From Trichoplusia ni (taxonomy: Eukaryota > Arthropoda > Insecta > Lepidoptera > Noctuidae): 64,000 nucleotides of DNA. The stretch spans positions 372,001 through 436,000 of the forward strand of contig NW_020799994.1 of assembly GCF_003590095.1 (NCBI RefSeq), read 5' to 3'. Both the position numbers and the translations under genes were made by a program. Shown piece after piece: positions 63,301 to 64,000 of this stretch. The notes under the pieces are model-generated. The model was given only the letters and a program-made list of their open reading frames with translations. It did not search any database and was not told the DNA's origin. The stretch's first letter is position 1. Each line of letters opens with the position of its first letter.

Positions 63301-64000
63301 GGAAGAAGGTCACTAAACGTCGCGAGGCCCAGCAAGCTTCAACTAACGCTTCGGAACAAGGAAGTGCTTCTACGGTGGCTGACATGTTTATCGGTAAGTC
63401 AATTCATTTTATTTGAATAATATTTCAGCTCCACCAAAGATCGAATATTTAAATCCATGTGAACCTTCCCCTTGTGGTGCAAATGCTGAGTGCAAGGTAC
63501 AAGGAAATGCTGGATCATGTTCATGTTTGCCAGACTACTTTGGCGATCCTTATCAAGGTTGCAGACCTGAATGTTTAGCGGATTCAGACTGTCCTTTAGT
63601 AATGGCATGCAACAGAAATAAATGCGTTGATCCATGCCCAGGAGTTTGTGGATATAATGCTGATTGTTTCGTGACAAACCATAAACCTATGTGCAATTGT
63701 AAACCTGGTTATACCGGGACTCCACTTTCGATTTGTCACCCTATAAGAGGTAAATATAAACAATTAAATACTTAAATTATATGTTAAGTAGAAATGAAAT
63801 CTCAAACTCACTTAAACTTTCAGAGAAAGACATTGCCGTAATAAATGTATGCAATCCCTCACCGTGTGGAATTAATGCAATATGCAGAGAAATAAACAAC
63901 CAACCAGTGTGTTCATGTCTTCCCAACTACATTGGATCGCCACCAAATTGTAAACCCGAATGCATGGTAAACTCTGAGTGTAAGACAAATCGAGCATGTG
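21292..64000 (+). CDS. dp: dumpy: giant EGF/DPY-module extracellular matrix protein, 5' part of the gene (57 spliced coding exons, open at right edge)
   Basis: Visible: 57 exons with GT/AG borders join in one frame of about 10,529 codons from ATG 21292, still open at 64000. The order is signal peptide, LDLa-like segment, calcium-binding EGFs (D-I/V-N/D-E-C motifs), EGF/DPY modules, a long cysteine-free Ser/Thr region, then repeated EGF-DPY-EGF units with 'PSPCGPNS', 'CRPEC', 'DPCPG' and 'NHNPIC' signatures. Known for the family: fly Dumpy is a roughly 23,000-residue, membrane-anchored apical matrix protein that links epidermis to cuticle at tendon cells, trachea and wing; it interleaves EGF and DPY modules and ends in a ZP domain. 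That ZP/TM end is not in this window. From exon 21 onward every complete exon is symmetric phase 1-1. Inference: orthologue of dp, based on module order and size. Another insect giant EGF protein is much less likely because DPY modules are diagnostic of Dumpy. Confidence 0.93.
21467..21668 (+). CDS. dp: dumpy exon 3: N-terminal LDL-receptor class A-like segment
   Basis: Residues 20-87. The motif 'LCDGVKDCYKGSDE' is the second half of an LDLa module (calcium cage DGxxDCxxGSDE). The first half is degenerate: only one Cys precedes it, so two of the usual six seem missing. Acceptor TTTTCAG, donor ACAG|GTTAGT, phase 1. Confidence 0.85.
21786..21890 (+). CDS. dp: dumpy exon 4: short EGF-like module
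   Basis: Residues 87-122, with eight cysteines in 35 residues (CTKEDGAQC, CLNGVCHC, GGCNC). It is compact and resembles a laminin/tenascin-type EGF more than a calcium-binding one. Symmetric phase 1-1 exon. Confidence 0.85.
21977..22093 (+). CDS. dp: dumpy exon 5: calcium-binding EGF
   Basis: Residues 122-161 form one cbEGF starting DVNEC, with 'CTNTVGSFQCSC' and 'GYEGDGFSC'. The D-x-N-E and aromatic GSF(Q)C pattern are the calcium-binding signature. Phase 1-1. Confidence 0.9.
22345..22476 (+). CDS. dp: dumpy exon 6: calcium-binding EGF, variant
   Basis: Residues 161-205 form one cbEGF starting DINEC. It carries an extra cysteine in 'NAECCNLPAHFICKC' and lacks the usual NTxGSY loop. Phase 1-1, donor AGGG|GTACTC. 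Confidence 0.88.
22706..22821 (+). CDS. dp: dumpy exon 7: calcium-binding EGF (most)
   Basis: Residues 205-243: DIDECRRPGACGANAVC through 'GYTGNAFDG'. The last cysteine of this module is supplied by the first codon of exon 8. Donor GGT|GTAAGT, phase 0, an exception to the phase-1 rule. Confidence 0.9.
22984..23233 (+). CDS. dp: dumpy exon 8: two EGF modules
   Basis: It begins with the closing Cys of the previous EGF, then DINEC (cbEGF) and DQDEC (cbEGF) modules, each with 'CPPGYEGDP' or 'CPPGFEGNP'. Starts in phase 0 after ATACGTAG, ends in phase 1 at G|GTAAGC. Noticeably GC-richer than neighbouring exons. Confidence 0.9.
23716..23981 (+). CDS. dp: dumpy exon 9: two calcium-binding EGFs
   Basis: Residues 327-415: DVDECKSSEAVC and DIDECETLEHPC modules with 'TLGSFVCTC' and 'ASPGYNCVC'. 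Phase 1 in, phase 0 out (CAG|GTAATA). Confidence 0.9.
24058..24793 (+). CDS. dp: dumpy exon 10: six EGF modules
   Basis: Residues 416-661. Three cbEGFs (DVDECAKNTS, DVNECDTSVG, DIDECQIDSA) alternate with plain EGFs (CKSNFDCTNNAEC, CEDVKCGEHAYC, CKNDNDCPGNAVC). Acceptor TTTTCAG, donor C|GTAAGT, phase 1. Confidence 0.92.
24883..26055 (+). CDS. dp: dumpy exon 11: EGF array
   Basis: Residues 661-1052, about nine EGF-type modules. Four calcium-binding starts are visible (DINECIDEP, DINECTHHG, DINECTSGQ, NINECHSAP), separated by plain EGFs and a shortened Cys-rich linker 'CELCSDITCQCQPPY'. Acceptor TTTTTACAG, donor T|GTAAGT, phase 1-1. Confidence 0.93.
26150..26359 (+). CDS. dp: dumpy exon 12: DPY-like plus EGF module
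   Basis: Residues 1052-1122. 'CTVDEDCANTLACLNSSC' has the Cys spacing of a DPY module, with 'LSPC' in place of the usual DPC. It is followed by an EGF, 'CGPNAFCEVDDHAAGCRC'. This is the first DPY-like element along the protein. Phase 1-1. Confidence 0.9.
26446..26739 (+). CDS. dp: dumpy exon 13: EGF / DPY-like / EGF
   Basis: Residues 1122-1220. An EGF (CASGAQC...CVCPEGMVGNP) and a DPY-like segment (CEEPLMCVAGRCRQRC) are followed by another EGF ending 'GNPDLLC'. Phase 1-1, donor C|GTAAGT. Confidence 0.9.
26847..29834 (+). CDS. dp: dumpy exon 14: large EGF/DPY exon (996 codons)
   Basis: Residues 1220-2216. A long run of EGF modules (CGPNSLC, CGANEIC, CGPNAVC, each with GNPND-type loops) alternates with DPY-like modules ('CMVDGDCKDSEIC', 'CSDDVQCRENEVC'). 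Calcium-binding EGFs appear near the start (DIDECGSKPC) and end (NINECLKNPC). Residues about 1850-2050 hold several consecutive DPY-like modules without full EGFs between them (CNSESDCNGDIC, CTKHAQCGIGQAC, CRTQEDCPSEEAC, CKTDSDCLNNQLC). Acceptor CTATTGCAG, donor G|GTGAGT, phase 1-1. Probably arose by intron loss among ancestral one-module exons. Confidence 0.93.
29982..31361 (+). CDS. dp: dumpy exon 15: EGF/DPY exon (460 codons)
   Basis: Residues 2216-2676. It opens with an EGF and a cbEGF (DINECLNNPC), then alternates DPY-like and EGF modules (CTKDSDCSSEEAC, CGRNAEC, GYTGDPVLGC). A cluster of DPY-like modules lies in the middle (CTDDSRCSSGTKC, CKNSRDCLNDQLC, CDSNSTCPDFQFC). Phase 1-1, donor G|GTTAGC. 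Confidence 0.93.
31451..31642 (+). CDS. dp: dumpy exon 16: EGF plus DPY-like half
   Basis: Residues 2676-2740: EGF 'CGANAECTAARHLGQCKC' with 'GYVGNP', then 'CKLRSDCGEDQYCHKGLC'. Phase 1-1, donor G|GTAAGA. Confidence 0.88.
31865..31937 (+). tRNA. tRNA-Met (anticodon CAT), nested in dumpy intron 16
   Basis: The 73 bases fold as a cloverleaf. The acceptor stem GCCTCGG pairs with CCGGGGC throughout (one G-T), with discriminator A. A-box region TAGCGCAGTAGG and B-box GTTCGATCC are intact. The anticodon loop CTCATAA carries CAT. The anticodon stem differs from the common eukaryotic elongator sequence by a compensated pair (A-T for C-G), so the fold is preserved. Six T's at 31940-31945 provide a Pol III terminator. 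Sequence matches elongator rather than initiator tRNA-Met. A tRNA-derived SINE head is possible, but no SINE body follows. Confidence 0.88.
32187..32369 (+). CDS. dp: dumpy exon 17: DPY plus EGF module
   Basis: Residues 2740-2801: DPY-like 'CLVDEECGTSEKCSNGQC' then 'INPC' and an EGF (CGLNAMCRIDNHVVQCSC). Phase 1-1, acceptor TTTTAG, donor A|GTAAGT. Confidence 0.9.
32525..32656 (+). CDS. dp: dumpy exon 18: two short DPY-like modules
   Basis: Residues 2801-2845: 'CEDDYMCQDSMCVPQC' and 'CKADEECALNERCTKGAC', without a full EGF. Preceded by a strong T tract, donor T|GTAAGT, phase 1-1. Confidence 0.88.
32745..33465 (+). CDS. dp: dumpy exon 19: DPY/EGF mixture
   Basis: Residues 2845-3085. DPY-like repeats (CRVDNDCFLGHIC, CRHDEDCGPDEFC, CTSDEQCSDEEVC, CRSNSDCSNQLAC) are mixed with two EGFs (CGPNAACSVTERKASCTC, CGANALCTAKDHLPVCTC). 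The donor AG|GTGAGA leaves phase 2, the only such junction in the chain. Confidence 0.9.
33567..33742 (+). CDS. dp: dumpy exon 20: DPY-like run
   Basis: Residues 3085-3144: three DPY-like units (CLSNEKCIRGIC, CNSDEACSEGYIC, CRDDNACDVNQAC). Acceptor TTTCAG enters in phase 2, completing AGC; exits in phase 1 at G|GTAAAA. Confidence 0.88.
33825..34733 (+). CDS. dp: dumpy exon 21: EGF/DPY exon (303 codons)
   Basis: Residues 3144-3447. It opens DPC, then EGF 'CKVQNHRAQCSC', DPY-like runs (CEADTDCSCGEKC, CSVRNKCPERQIC, CNHDAHCGDDMVC), and EGFs with 'GYTGDPAEQC' and 'NFIGNAKVEC'. One EGF has 'CPPNCAGNP', an extra Cys in place of the usual aromatic residue. All following complete exons are phase 1-1. 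Confidence 0.92.
35017..35154 (+). CDS. dp: dumpy exon 22: single EGF
   Basis: Residues 3447-3493: 'CRTTGCGINGECLREGAEF' then 'CRCIPGTEGQADVEC'. Acceptor CTCTTACAG; an AG at 34991-34992 would put a stop in frame, so it is not used. Donor A|GTGAGT. Confidence 0.87.
35155..35864 (+). other. Intron 22 of dumpy, no feature seen
   Basis: 710 AT-rich bases without a cysteine-rich open stretch or recognisable repeat. Acceptor polypyrimidine tract lies at about 35836-35864. Confidence 0.7.
35865..36638 (+). CDS. dp: dumpy exon 23: DPY/EGF exon (258 codons)
   Basis: Residues 3493-3751. Full DPY modules are now recognisable, with the DPC signature ('CTSDKDCPVDRACLSLHC', VDPC; 'CLRDSGCPSNLACKDFQC', KDPC). 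EGFs have 'CEVRDHRPICVC' and 'CEVVDHRAMCVC'. Phase 1-1. Confidence 0.92.
36639..37494 (+). other. Intron 23 of dumpy, no feature seen
   Basis: 856 AT-rich bases. I looked for a missed phase 1-1 exon and found no cysteine-rich open stretch with splice borders. Confidence 0.65.
37495..37638 (+). CDS. dp: dumpy exon 24: DPY plus truncated EGF
   Basis: Residues 3751-3799: 'CGGHEHCAPTLACVGGRC', ADPC, then 'CLNGDHCAVVDHQPVC'. GC-rich compared with its flanks. Acceptor GATGTACAG, donor G|GTATTT (weak but frame-consistent). Confidence 0.85.
37900..37974 (+). CDS. dp: dumpy exon 25: tiny Cys-rich exon (25 codons)
   Basis: Residues 3799-3824: 'CQCQKSSDCARYPNTFC' then 'DGCACVRE'. It completes the EGF begun in exon 24. 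Clean borders TTATTTCAG and G|GTAAGT, phase 1-1. Confidence 0.85.
38083..38163 (+). CDS. dp: dumpy exon 26: tiny linker exon (27 codons)
   Basis: Residues 3824-3851: 'CAHCRPGVPCDPFSGAC'. Four cysteines form a small knot just before the Ser/Thr region. Acceptor TTTTCACAG, donor A|GTAAGT, phase 1-1. Confidence 0.85.
38164..39057 (+). other. Intron 26 of dumpy, carries a small repeat copy
   Basis: 894 AT-rich bases before the giant exon. Apart from the repeat at 38442-38500 I see no feature. Acceptor CATTAACAG. Confidence 0.65.
38442..38500 (+). repeat. Copy 2 of the GTCCGATAAAACG repeat family
   Basis: TTTGTCCGATAAAACG at 38455-38470 is identical to 12059-12074. The flanks (AGTATA, CCA, AGTACTG, CTA) align in order with the reverse complement of 46868-46925 in the intron after the giant exon. 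Confidence 0.65.
39058..46770 (+). CDS. dp: dumpy exon 27: giant cysteine-free Ser/Thr-rich exon (2,571 codons)
   Basis: Residues 3851-6422 in one uninterrupted exon. I see no cysteine in about 2,513 codons (39058-46598). The composition is dominated by Thr, Ser, Asp, Val, Glu and Lys, so dense O-glycosylation is likely. The middle (about 40900-44900) is a degenerate tandem repeat of 20-24 residues with a KY(G/D)-D-D-V-T start and an S-V-T-D centre. Both ends are irregular Ser/Thr-rich sequence. The last 57 codons return to a DPY-like module (CKINSHCPTNKACLNGVC, ENPC) and an EGF remnant (CLVVNHAAVCVC). Fly Dumpy has a comparable region ('PIGSFEAST' repeats) between EGF blocks, but the motif differs. 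Borders ATTAACAG|A and AAAG|GTAGGC, phase 1-1. Long antisense open frames are by-products of low-complexity composition. Confidence 0.93.
40900..44900 (+). repeat. Degenerate tandem protein repeat (KYxDDVT...SVTD), about 60-72 bases per unit
   Basis: Repeated K-Y-(G/D/S)-x-D-x-T...V-T-D-x-x-x-x-T-T units occur every 20-24 codons, for example near 42610, 42670, 42740 and 43870. They are recognisable at protein level but diverged at DNA level, which implies an old expansion. Borders are approximate. Confidence 0.75.
46868..46925 (-). repeat. Copy 3 of the GTCCGATAAAACG repeat family (inverted)
   Basis: The 13-base core CGTTTTATCGGAC at 46896-46908 is the reverse complement of the core in copies 1 and 2. 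AGTACTG and AGTATA flank it in the matching inverted order. It lies in the intron directly after giant exon 27. Confidence 0.65.
47034..47249 (+). CDS. dp: dumpy exon 28: DPY plus EGF
   Basis: Residues 6422-6494: Pro-rich start (EPPGTPKVPEP), DPY 'CHSDRDCIETEACFMGLC', QNPC, then EGF 'CGIGANCQPVKQRPMCSC'. The acceptor (GTAACATACTAG) has a poor polypyrimidine tract, but frame and phase fit. Confidence 0.85.
47511..47693 (+). CDS. dp: dumpy exon 29: DPY plus EGF
   Basis: Residues 6494-6555: 'CTRNEDCPLTEACINNAC', QHPC, EGF 'CAPNAVCINTNHGSDCSC' with 'GYQGNGYVGC'. Phase 1-1, donor G|GTAAGA. Confidence 0.9.
47775..47975 (+). CDS. dp: dumpy exon 30: DPY plus EGF
   Basis: Residues 6555-6622: 'CQYNEDCPPELLCDRLNRVC', ISPC, EGF 'CGDNAECIPTNHGIQCKC' with 'GFTGNPFLEC'. 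Phase 1-1. Confidence 0.9.
48160..48450 (+). CDS. dp: dumpy exon 31: DPY plus two EGFs
   Basis: Residues 6622-6719: DPY 'CRSDNECANSEACINGKC' followed by 'GSPC', EGF 'CGVNAICDVLNHRASCKC', EGF 'CGTSALCEIDNGNPVCFC'. Phase 1-1, donor A|GTAAGT. Confidence 0.9.
48582..48807 (+). mobile_element. Decayed LINE tail, copy 1 of a head-to-tail pair
   Basis: It starts CTAGTCGTTTTCCGCGGTTT and carries 'TTCTCGAGTTTTAGCAAGAC' near its end. It is a diverged member of the same family as the following copy. Recognised from lepidopteran RTE/CR1-type 3' ends; exact family unresolved. Confidence 0.55.
48808..48994 (+). mobile_element. Decayed LINE tail, copy 2
   Basis: It starts CTAGCTGTCCCGGCGAACTA and ends with 'GTTTTAGCGAGACTAACGAA' and an AT-rich tail. 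The last 90 or so bases are clearly homologous to the end of copy 1, which suggests insertion at, or duplication of, the first tail. Confidence 0.6.
48995..49045. repeat. (GAA)n microsatellite
   Basis: An interrupted GAA/AAG run immediately follows the LINE tail, probably expanded from its 3' end. Confidence 0.85.
49146..50303 (+). CDS. dp: dumpy exon 32: EGF array ending with EGF-DPY-EGF (386 codons)
   Basis: Residues 6719-7105. Plain EGFs (CEPNPCGPYSGC, CNPSPCGPNTQC, CTPNLCGPQAIC) lead to two DPY modules (CEVDDECKLNRACIGYVC, RDPC; CTMNSDCSSNEACINKKC, VDPC). The last EGF has an extra cysteine ('AVCLCSDHTVSCLC'). Acceptor TTATTGCAG, donor C|GTAAGT. Confidence 0.92.
50378..50713 (+). CDS. dp: dumpy exon 33: atypical EGF-DPY-EGF
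   Basis: Residues 7105-7217. The first EGF is unusual: 'CSPNPCDPSAPC' then 'CDACVGPNAVNNPSCRPEC' replaces the normal 'CSCLPxYxG' loop. A normal DPY (CVFNSECAFNKACLRNKC, VDPCPG) and EGF follow. Both borders are strong (GTTTCAG, C|GTAAGT), phase 1-1. Confidence 0.9.
50790..52049 (+). CDS. dp: dumpy exon 34: four EGF-DPY-EGF units (B, A1, A2, B)
   Basis: Residues 7217-7637, where the regular super-repeat begins. Unit 1 is type B ('GNPYMSCRPQC'), unit 2 A1 ('GVAPMCQPEC', 'NHNPICSC'), unit 3 A2 ('GTPPFCRPEC', 'CINEKC'), unit 4 B ('GNPYAGGCRPEC'). All four DPYs keep the Cys pattern and NPC or DPC. One-module introns have been lost here. Phase 1-1. Confidence 0.93.
52132..52437 (+). CDS. dp: dumpy exon 35: EGF-DPY-EGF unit, type A1
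   Basis: Residues 7637-7739: 'GAPPACRPEC', DPY 'CAVNSDCPANKACIKLKC', KDPC, second EGF 'GHNPICTC' with a short insertion (NLPEGDPF). Phase 1-1. Confidence 0.92.
52734..53048 (+). CDS. dp: dumpy exon 36: EGF-DPY-EGF unit, type A2
   Basis: Residues 7739-7844: 'GAPPSCRPQC', DPY 'CVINQDCPLALACLAGTC', VNPC, then 'NHQPICSC' and 'GFSGDPFAGC'. The preceding 296-base intron holds nothing I recognise. Confidence 0.92.
53139..53456 (+). CDS. dp: dumpy exon 37: EGF-DPY-EGF unit, type B
   Basis: Residues 7844-7950: 'ERNGAGSCTC' and 'GDPYRGCRPEC' mark type B; DPY 'CVMNTDCPRDRSCFNNKC', VDPC; second EGF 'NHAPSCYC', 'GNPLHAC'. Phase 1-1. Confidence 0.92.
53551..53862 (+). CDS. dp: dumpy exon 38: EGF-DPY-EGF unit, type A1, with extra cysteine
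   Basis: Residues 7950-8054: 'CTCLDMCVGSPPNCRPEC' has a Cys where sister units have Tyr or Phe. DPY 'CIVSSDCRPDKACINQKC', QDPCPG; second EGF 'NHNPICSC'. Phase 1-1. Confidence 0.92.
53954..54265 (+). CDS. dp: dumpy exon 39: EGF-DPY-EGF unit, type A2
   Basis: Residues 8054-8158: 'GRPPNCRPEC', DPY 'CMINVECPGNLACIAEKC', SNPCPG; second EGF 'KHVPICTC', 'GYTGDPFSGC'. Phase 1-1. Confidence 0.92.
54354..54665 (+). CDS. dp: dumpy exon 40: EGF-DPY-EGF unit, type B
   Basis: Residues 8158-8262: 'ERHGAGSCSC', 'GDPYVECRPEC'; DPY 'CVLNTDCPKDRACINNKC', KDPCPG; second EGF 'NHAPSCAC', 'GYEGNPFTSC'. Phase 1-1. Confidence 0.92.
54756..55070 (+). CDS. dp: dumpy exon 41: EGF-DPY-EGF unit, type A1
   Basis: Residues 8262-8367: 'GAPPFCRPEC', DPY 'CMVSSECMPNRACINQQC', VDPC; second EGF 'NHNALCSC', 'GDPFVNC'. 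Phase 1-1. Confidence 0.92.
55213..55527 (+). CDS. dp: dumpy exon 42: EGF-DPY-EGF unit, type A2, DPC motif lost
   Basis: Residues 8367-8472: 'GRAPNCRPEC', DPY 'CIYDEECPSNLACIREKC' followed by VNSC instead of (D/N)PC; second EGF 'NHKAVCHC', 'SYTGDPFSGC'. Phase 1-1. Confidence 0.92.
55602..55928 (+). CDS. dp: dumpy exon 43: EGF-DPY-EGF unit, type B, DPC motif lost
   Basis: Residues 8472-8581: 'ERNGVGACTC', 'GDPYLGCRPEC'; DPY 'CVTNNDCSTNKACLNNKC' followed by VDIC (Pro to Ile); second EGF 'HHTPVCLC', 'GYEGNPVISC'. Phase 1-1. Confidence 0.92.
56017..56328 (+). CDS. dp: dumpy exon 44: EGF-DPY-EGF unit, type A1
   Basis: Residues 8581-8685: 'GSPPTCRPEC', DPY 'CVISTDCPQHQACIKQKC', RDPCPG; second EGF 'NHNPICTC', 'GFTGDPFVTC'. 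Phase 1-1, donor A|GTAAGG. Confidence 0.92.
56544..56864 (+). CDS. dp: dumpy exon 45: EGF-DPY-EGF unit, type A2
   Basis: Residues 8685-8792: 'GVAPNCRPEC', DPY 'CSINAECPGNLACQNEKC', VDPCPG; second EGF 'NHVALCNC', 'GYTGDPFSGC'. It follows a very T-rich acceptor region. Phase 1-1. Confidence 0.92.
56950..57264 (+). CDS. dp: dumpy exon 46: EGF-DPY-EGF unit, type B
   Basis: Residues 8792-8897: 'ERNGVGSCSC', 'GDPYTGCRPEC'; DPY 'CVSNSDCDRNKACSNNRC', KDPCPG; second EGF 'NHSPTCTC', 'GYSGNPQVRC'. Intron 45 is only 85 bases. Phase 1-1. Confidence 0.92.
57434..57748 (+). CDS. dp: dumpy exon 47: EGF-DPY-EGF unit, type A1
   Basis: Residues 8897-9002: 'GTPPSCRPEC', DPY 'CIVSSECPQNKACIKKKC', KDPC; second EGF 'THNPICTC', 'GYTGDPFTQC'. 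Phase 1-1. Confidence 0.92.
57828..58142 (+). CDS. dp: dumpy exon 48: EGF-DPY-EGF unit, type A2
   Basis: Residues 9002-9107: 'GRVPNCRPEC', DPY 'CTIDPECPSNTACINERC', KDPC; second EGF 'NHKPVCSC', 'GFTGDAVRNC'. Intron 47 is 79 bases. Phase 1-1. Confidence 0.92.
58237..58569 (+). CDS. dp: dumpy exon 49: EGF-DPY-EGF unit, type B
   Basis: Residues 9107-9218: 'YNGAGACVC', 'GDPYSTQGCRREC' (two-residue insertion; R for P); DPY 'CESNDDCSPNLACTRFKC', IDPCP; second EGF 'NHIPVCTC', 'GYTGDPFFQC'. Phase 1-1. Confidence 0.92.
58679..58978 (+). CDS. dp: dumpy exon 50: EGF-DPY-EGF unit, type A1 (alternative acceptor 39 bases upstream)
   Basis: Residues 9218-9318: 'GSPPSCRPQC', DPY 'CIVNSECDSAKACINQKC', DDPC; second EGF 'NHSPICTC'. 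I chose the acceptor CGTTACAG|C at 58678. A second acceptor (CATTTACAG|C, exon start 58640) is also in frame and would add 13 residues without a stop. Phase 1-1. Confidence 0.88.
59059..59382 (+). CDS. dp: dumpy exon 51: EGF-DPY-EGF unit, type A2
   Basis: Residues 9318-9426: 'GSPPSCRPEC', DPY 'CTINGECPASLACVRQKC', EDPCPG; second EGF 'NHVAVCVC', 'GYTGDPFARC'. Phase 1-1. Confidence 0.92.
59461..60399 (+). CDS. dp: dumpy exon 52: fused B-A1-A2 triplet (313 codons)
   Basis: Residues 9426-9739. One exon holds a whole super-repeat: B ('GNPYESCRPEC'), A1 ('GSPPACRPEC', 'NHSPICSC'), A2 ('GQPPNCRPEC', 'GNPFMQC'). The first EGF of the B unit has a shortened loop ('CDNGFCTC'). Acceptor CATTTTAG, donor G|GTTTGT (weak +3/+4, but the frame fits). 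Phase 1-1. Confidence 0.92.
60474..61415 (+). CDS. dp: dumpy exon 53: fused B-A1-A2 triplet (314 codons)
   Basis: Residues 9739-10053. The second triplet in a single exon: B ('QRDGAGSCSC', 'GNPYDGCRPEC'), A1 ('GAPPDCRPEC', 'NHSPLCSC'), A2 ('GAPPNCHPEC', 'CIAEKC'). DPC or NPC is kept in all three DPYs. Phase 1-1, donor G|GTATGT. Confidence 0.92.
61499..61807 (+). CDS. dp: dumpy exon 54: EGF-DPY-EGF unit, type B
   Basis: Residues 10053-10156: short loop 'CDTGSCSC', 'GDPYSGCRLEC'; DPY 'CSTNGECSPTRTCQRGKC', VDPCPG; second EGF 'NHIPSCTC'. Phase 1-1. Confidence 0.92.
61890..62198 (+). CDS. dp: dumpy exon 55: EGF-DPY-EGF unit, type A1
   Basis: Residues 10156-10259: 'GSPPSCRPEC', DPY 'CLVSAECKLQLACIDRRC', RDPC; second EGF 'AHSPICTC', 'DFTGDPFSYC'. 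Phase 1-1. Confidence 0.92.
62295..62609 (+). CDS. dp: dumpy exon 56: EGF-DPY-EGF unit, type A2
   Basis: Residues 10259-10364: Pro-rich start (APPPTPVDP), 'GAPPNCRPEC', DPY 'CTISAECPATLACVAQKC', KDPC; second EGF 'DHRAICAC', 'GDPFQGC'. Phase 1-1. Confidence 0.92.
62610..63428 (+). other. Intron 56 of dumpy, no exon found
   Basis: At 819 bases this is the longest intron among the one-unit exons. It includes a GC-richer block at about 63190-63390 followed by a good-looking donor (ATCG|GTAAGT near 63393). No open phase 1-1 exon fits it, because a stop is reached soon after the candidate acceptor at about 63230. Possibly a transposon remnant. Confidence 0.5.
63429..63749 (+). CDS. dp: dumpy exon 57: EGF-DPY-EGF unit, type B
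   Basis: Residues 10364-10471: 'VQGNAGSCSC', 'GDPYQGCRPEC'; DPY 'CLADSDCPLVMACNRNKC', VDPCPG; second EGF 'NHKPMCNC', 'GYTGTPLSIC'. Phase 1-1. Confidence 0.92.
63824..64000 (+). CDS. dp: dumpy exon 58 (partial, cut by the window edge): EGF-DPY start, type A1
   Basis: Residues 10471 onward: 'GSPPNCKPEC' then the DPY start 'CMVNSECKTNRAC'. The frame is open to 64000, where the window ends one base into a codon. By the super-repeat rule this is an A1 unit, and the next exon should be A2. Confidence 0.9.

Noticed and set aside
63230..63393. Possible extra exon in intron 56 between a TTACAG and an ATCG|GTAAGT
   Set aside because: In the required phase 1 the frame meets a stop, and the encoded sequence is not EGF or DPY-like.
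1..64000. CRISPR arrays, bacterial operons, riboswitches or prophage-like content
   Set aside because: Spliced exons, EGF modules, tRNA-Met and LINE/SINE remnants show this is insect nuclear DNA; no direct-repeat/spacer structure or bacterial gene is present.

Overview
This window looks like insect nuclear DNA, most probably from a moth or butterfly. It is AT-rich, it carries many short spliced exons, and its introns hold decayed copies of repeat families that I recognise from lepidopteran genomes (a tRNA-derived SINE, RTE/CR1-like LINE tails). I cannot name the species. Essentially the whole window is one gene on the + strand: the 5' half of dumpy (dp), which encodes a giant secreted protein of the apical extracellular matrix.

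Layout. Positions 1-4900 are AT-rich sequence in which I see no gene. Around 4960-5400 lies a GC-rich block with promoter-like motifs (inverted CCAAT, GC box, initiator TCAGT) and a possible non-coding exon 1. A first intron of about 16 kb follows (about 5400-21286); it contains repeats, a retroelement coding remnant, a perfect hairpin, GC-rich islands and a CTCF-like motif. From 21292 to the right edge I could build a continuous chain of 57 coding exons (numbered 2-58), all with GT/AG borders and a continuous reading frame. They give about 31.6 kb of coding sequence, or about 10,529 codons, and the frame is still open at 64000.

Protein plan. (1) Exons 2-3: signal peptide and an LDL-receptor class A-like segment. 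(2) Exons 4-26 (residues about 87-3851): calcium-binding EGF modules, plain EGF modules and DPY-like cysteine modules. (3) Exon 27: one 7,713-base exon encoding about 2,513 Ser/Thr-rich residues in which I see no cysteine, built partly from degenerate repeats of 20-24 residues; it occupies the place of the 'PIGSFEAST' region of fly Dumpy. (4) Exons 28-33: mixed EGF/DPY modules. (5) Exons 34-58: at least 32 EGF-DPY-EGF units of about 104 residues each, mostly one unit per exon, arranged in a regular three-unit super-repeat (types B, A1, A2). The ZP domain and membrane anchor expected at the C-terminus of Dumpy lie beyond the window.

A tRNA-Met(CAT) gene with a Pol III terminator sits inside intron 16 on the same strand. 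I saw no other protein gene on either strand. The findings I consider strongest are the B-A1-A2 super-repeat with its two fused-triplet exons, the giant cysteine-free exon, and a small inverted repeat family that flanks that exon.
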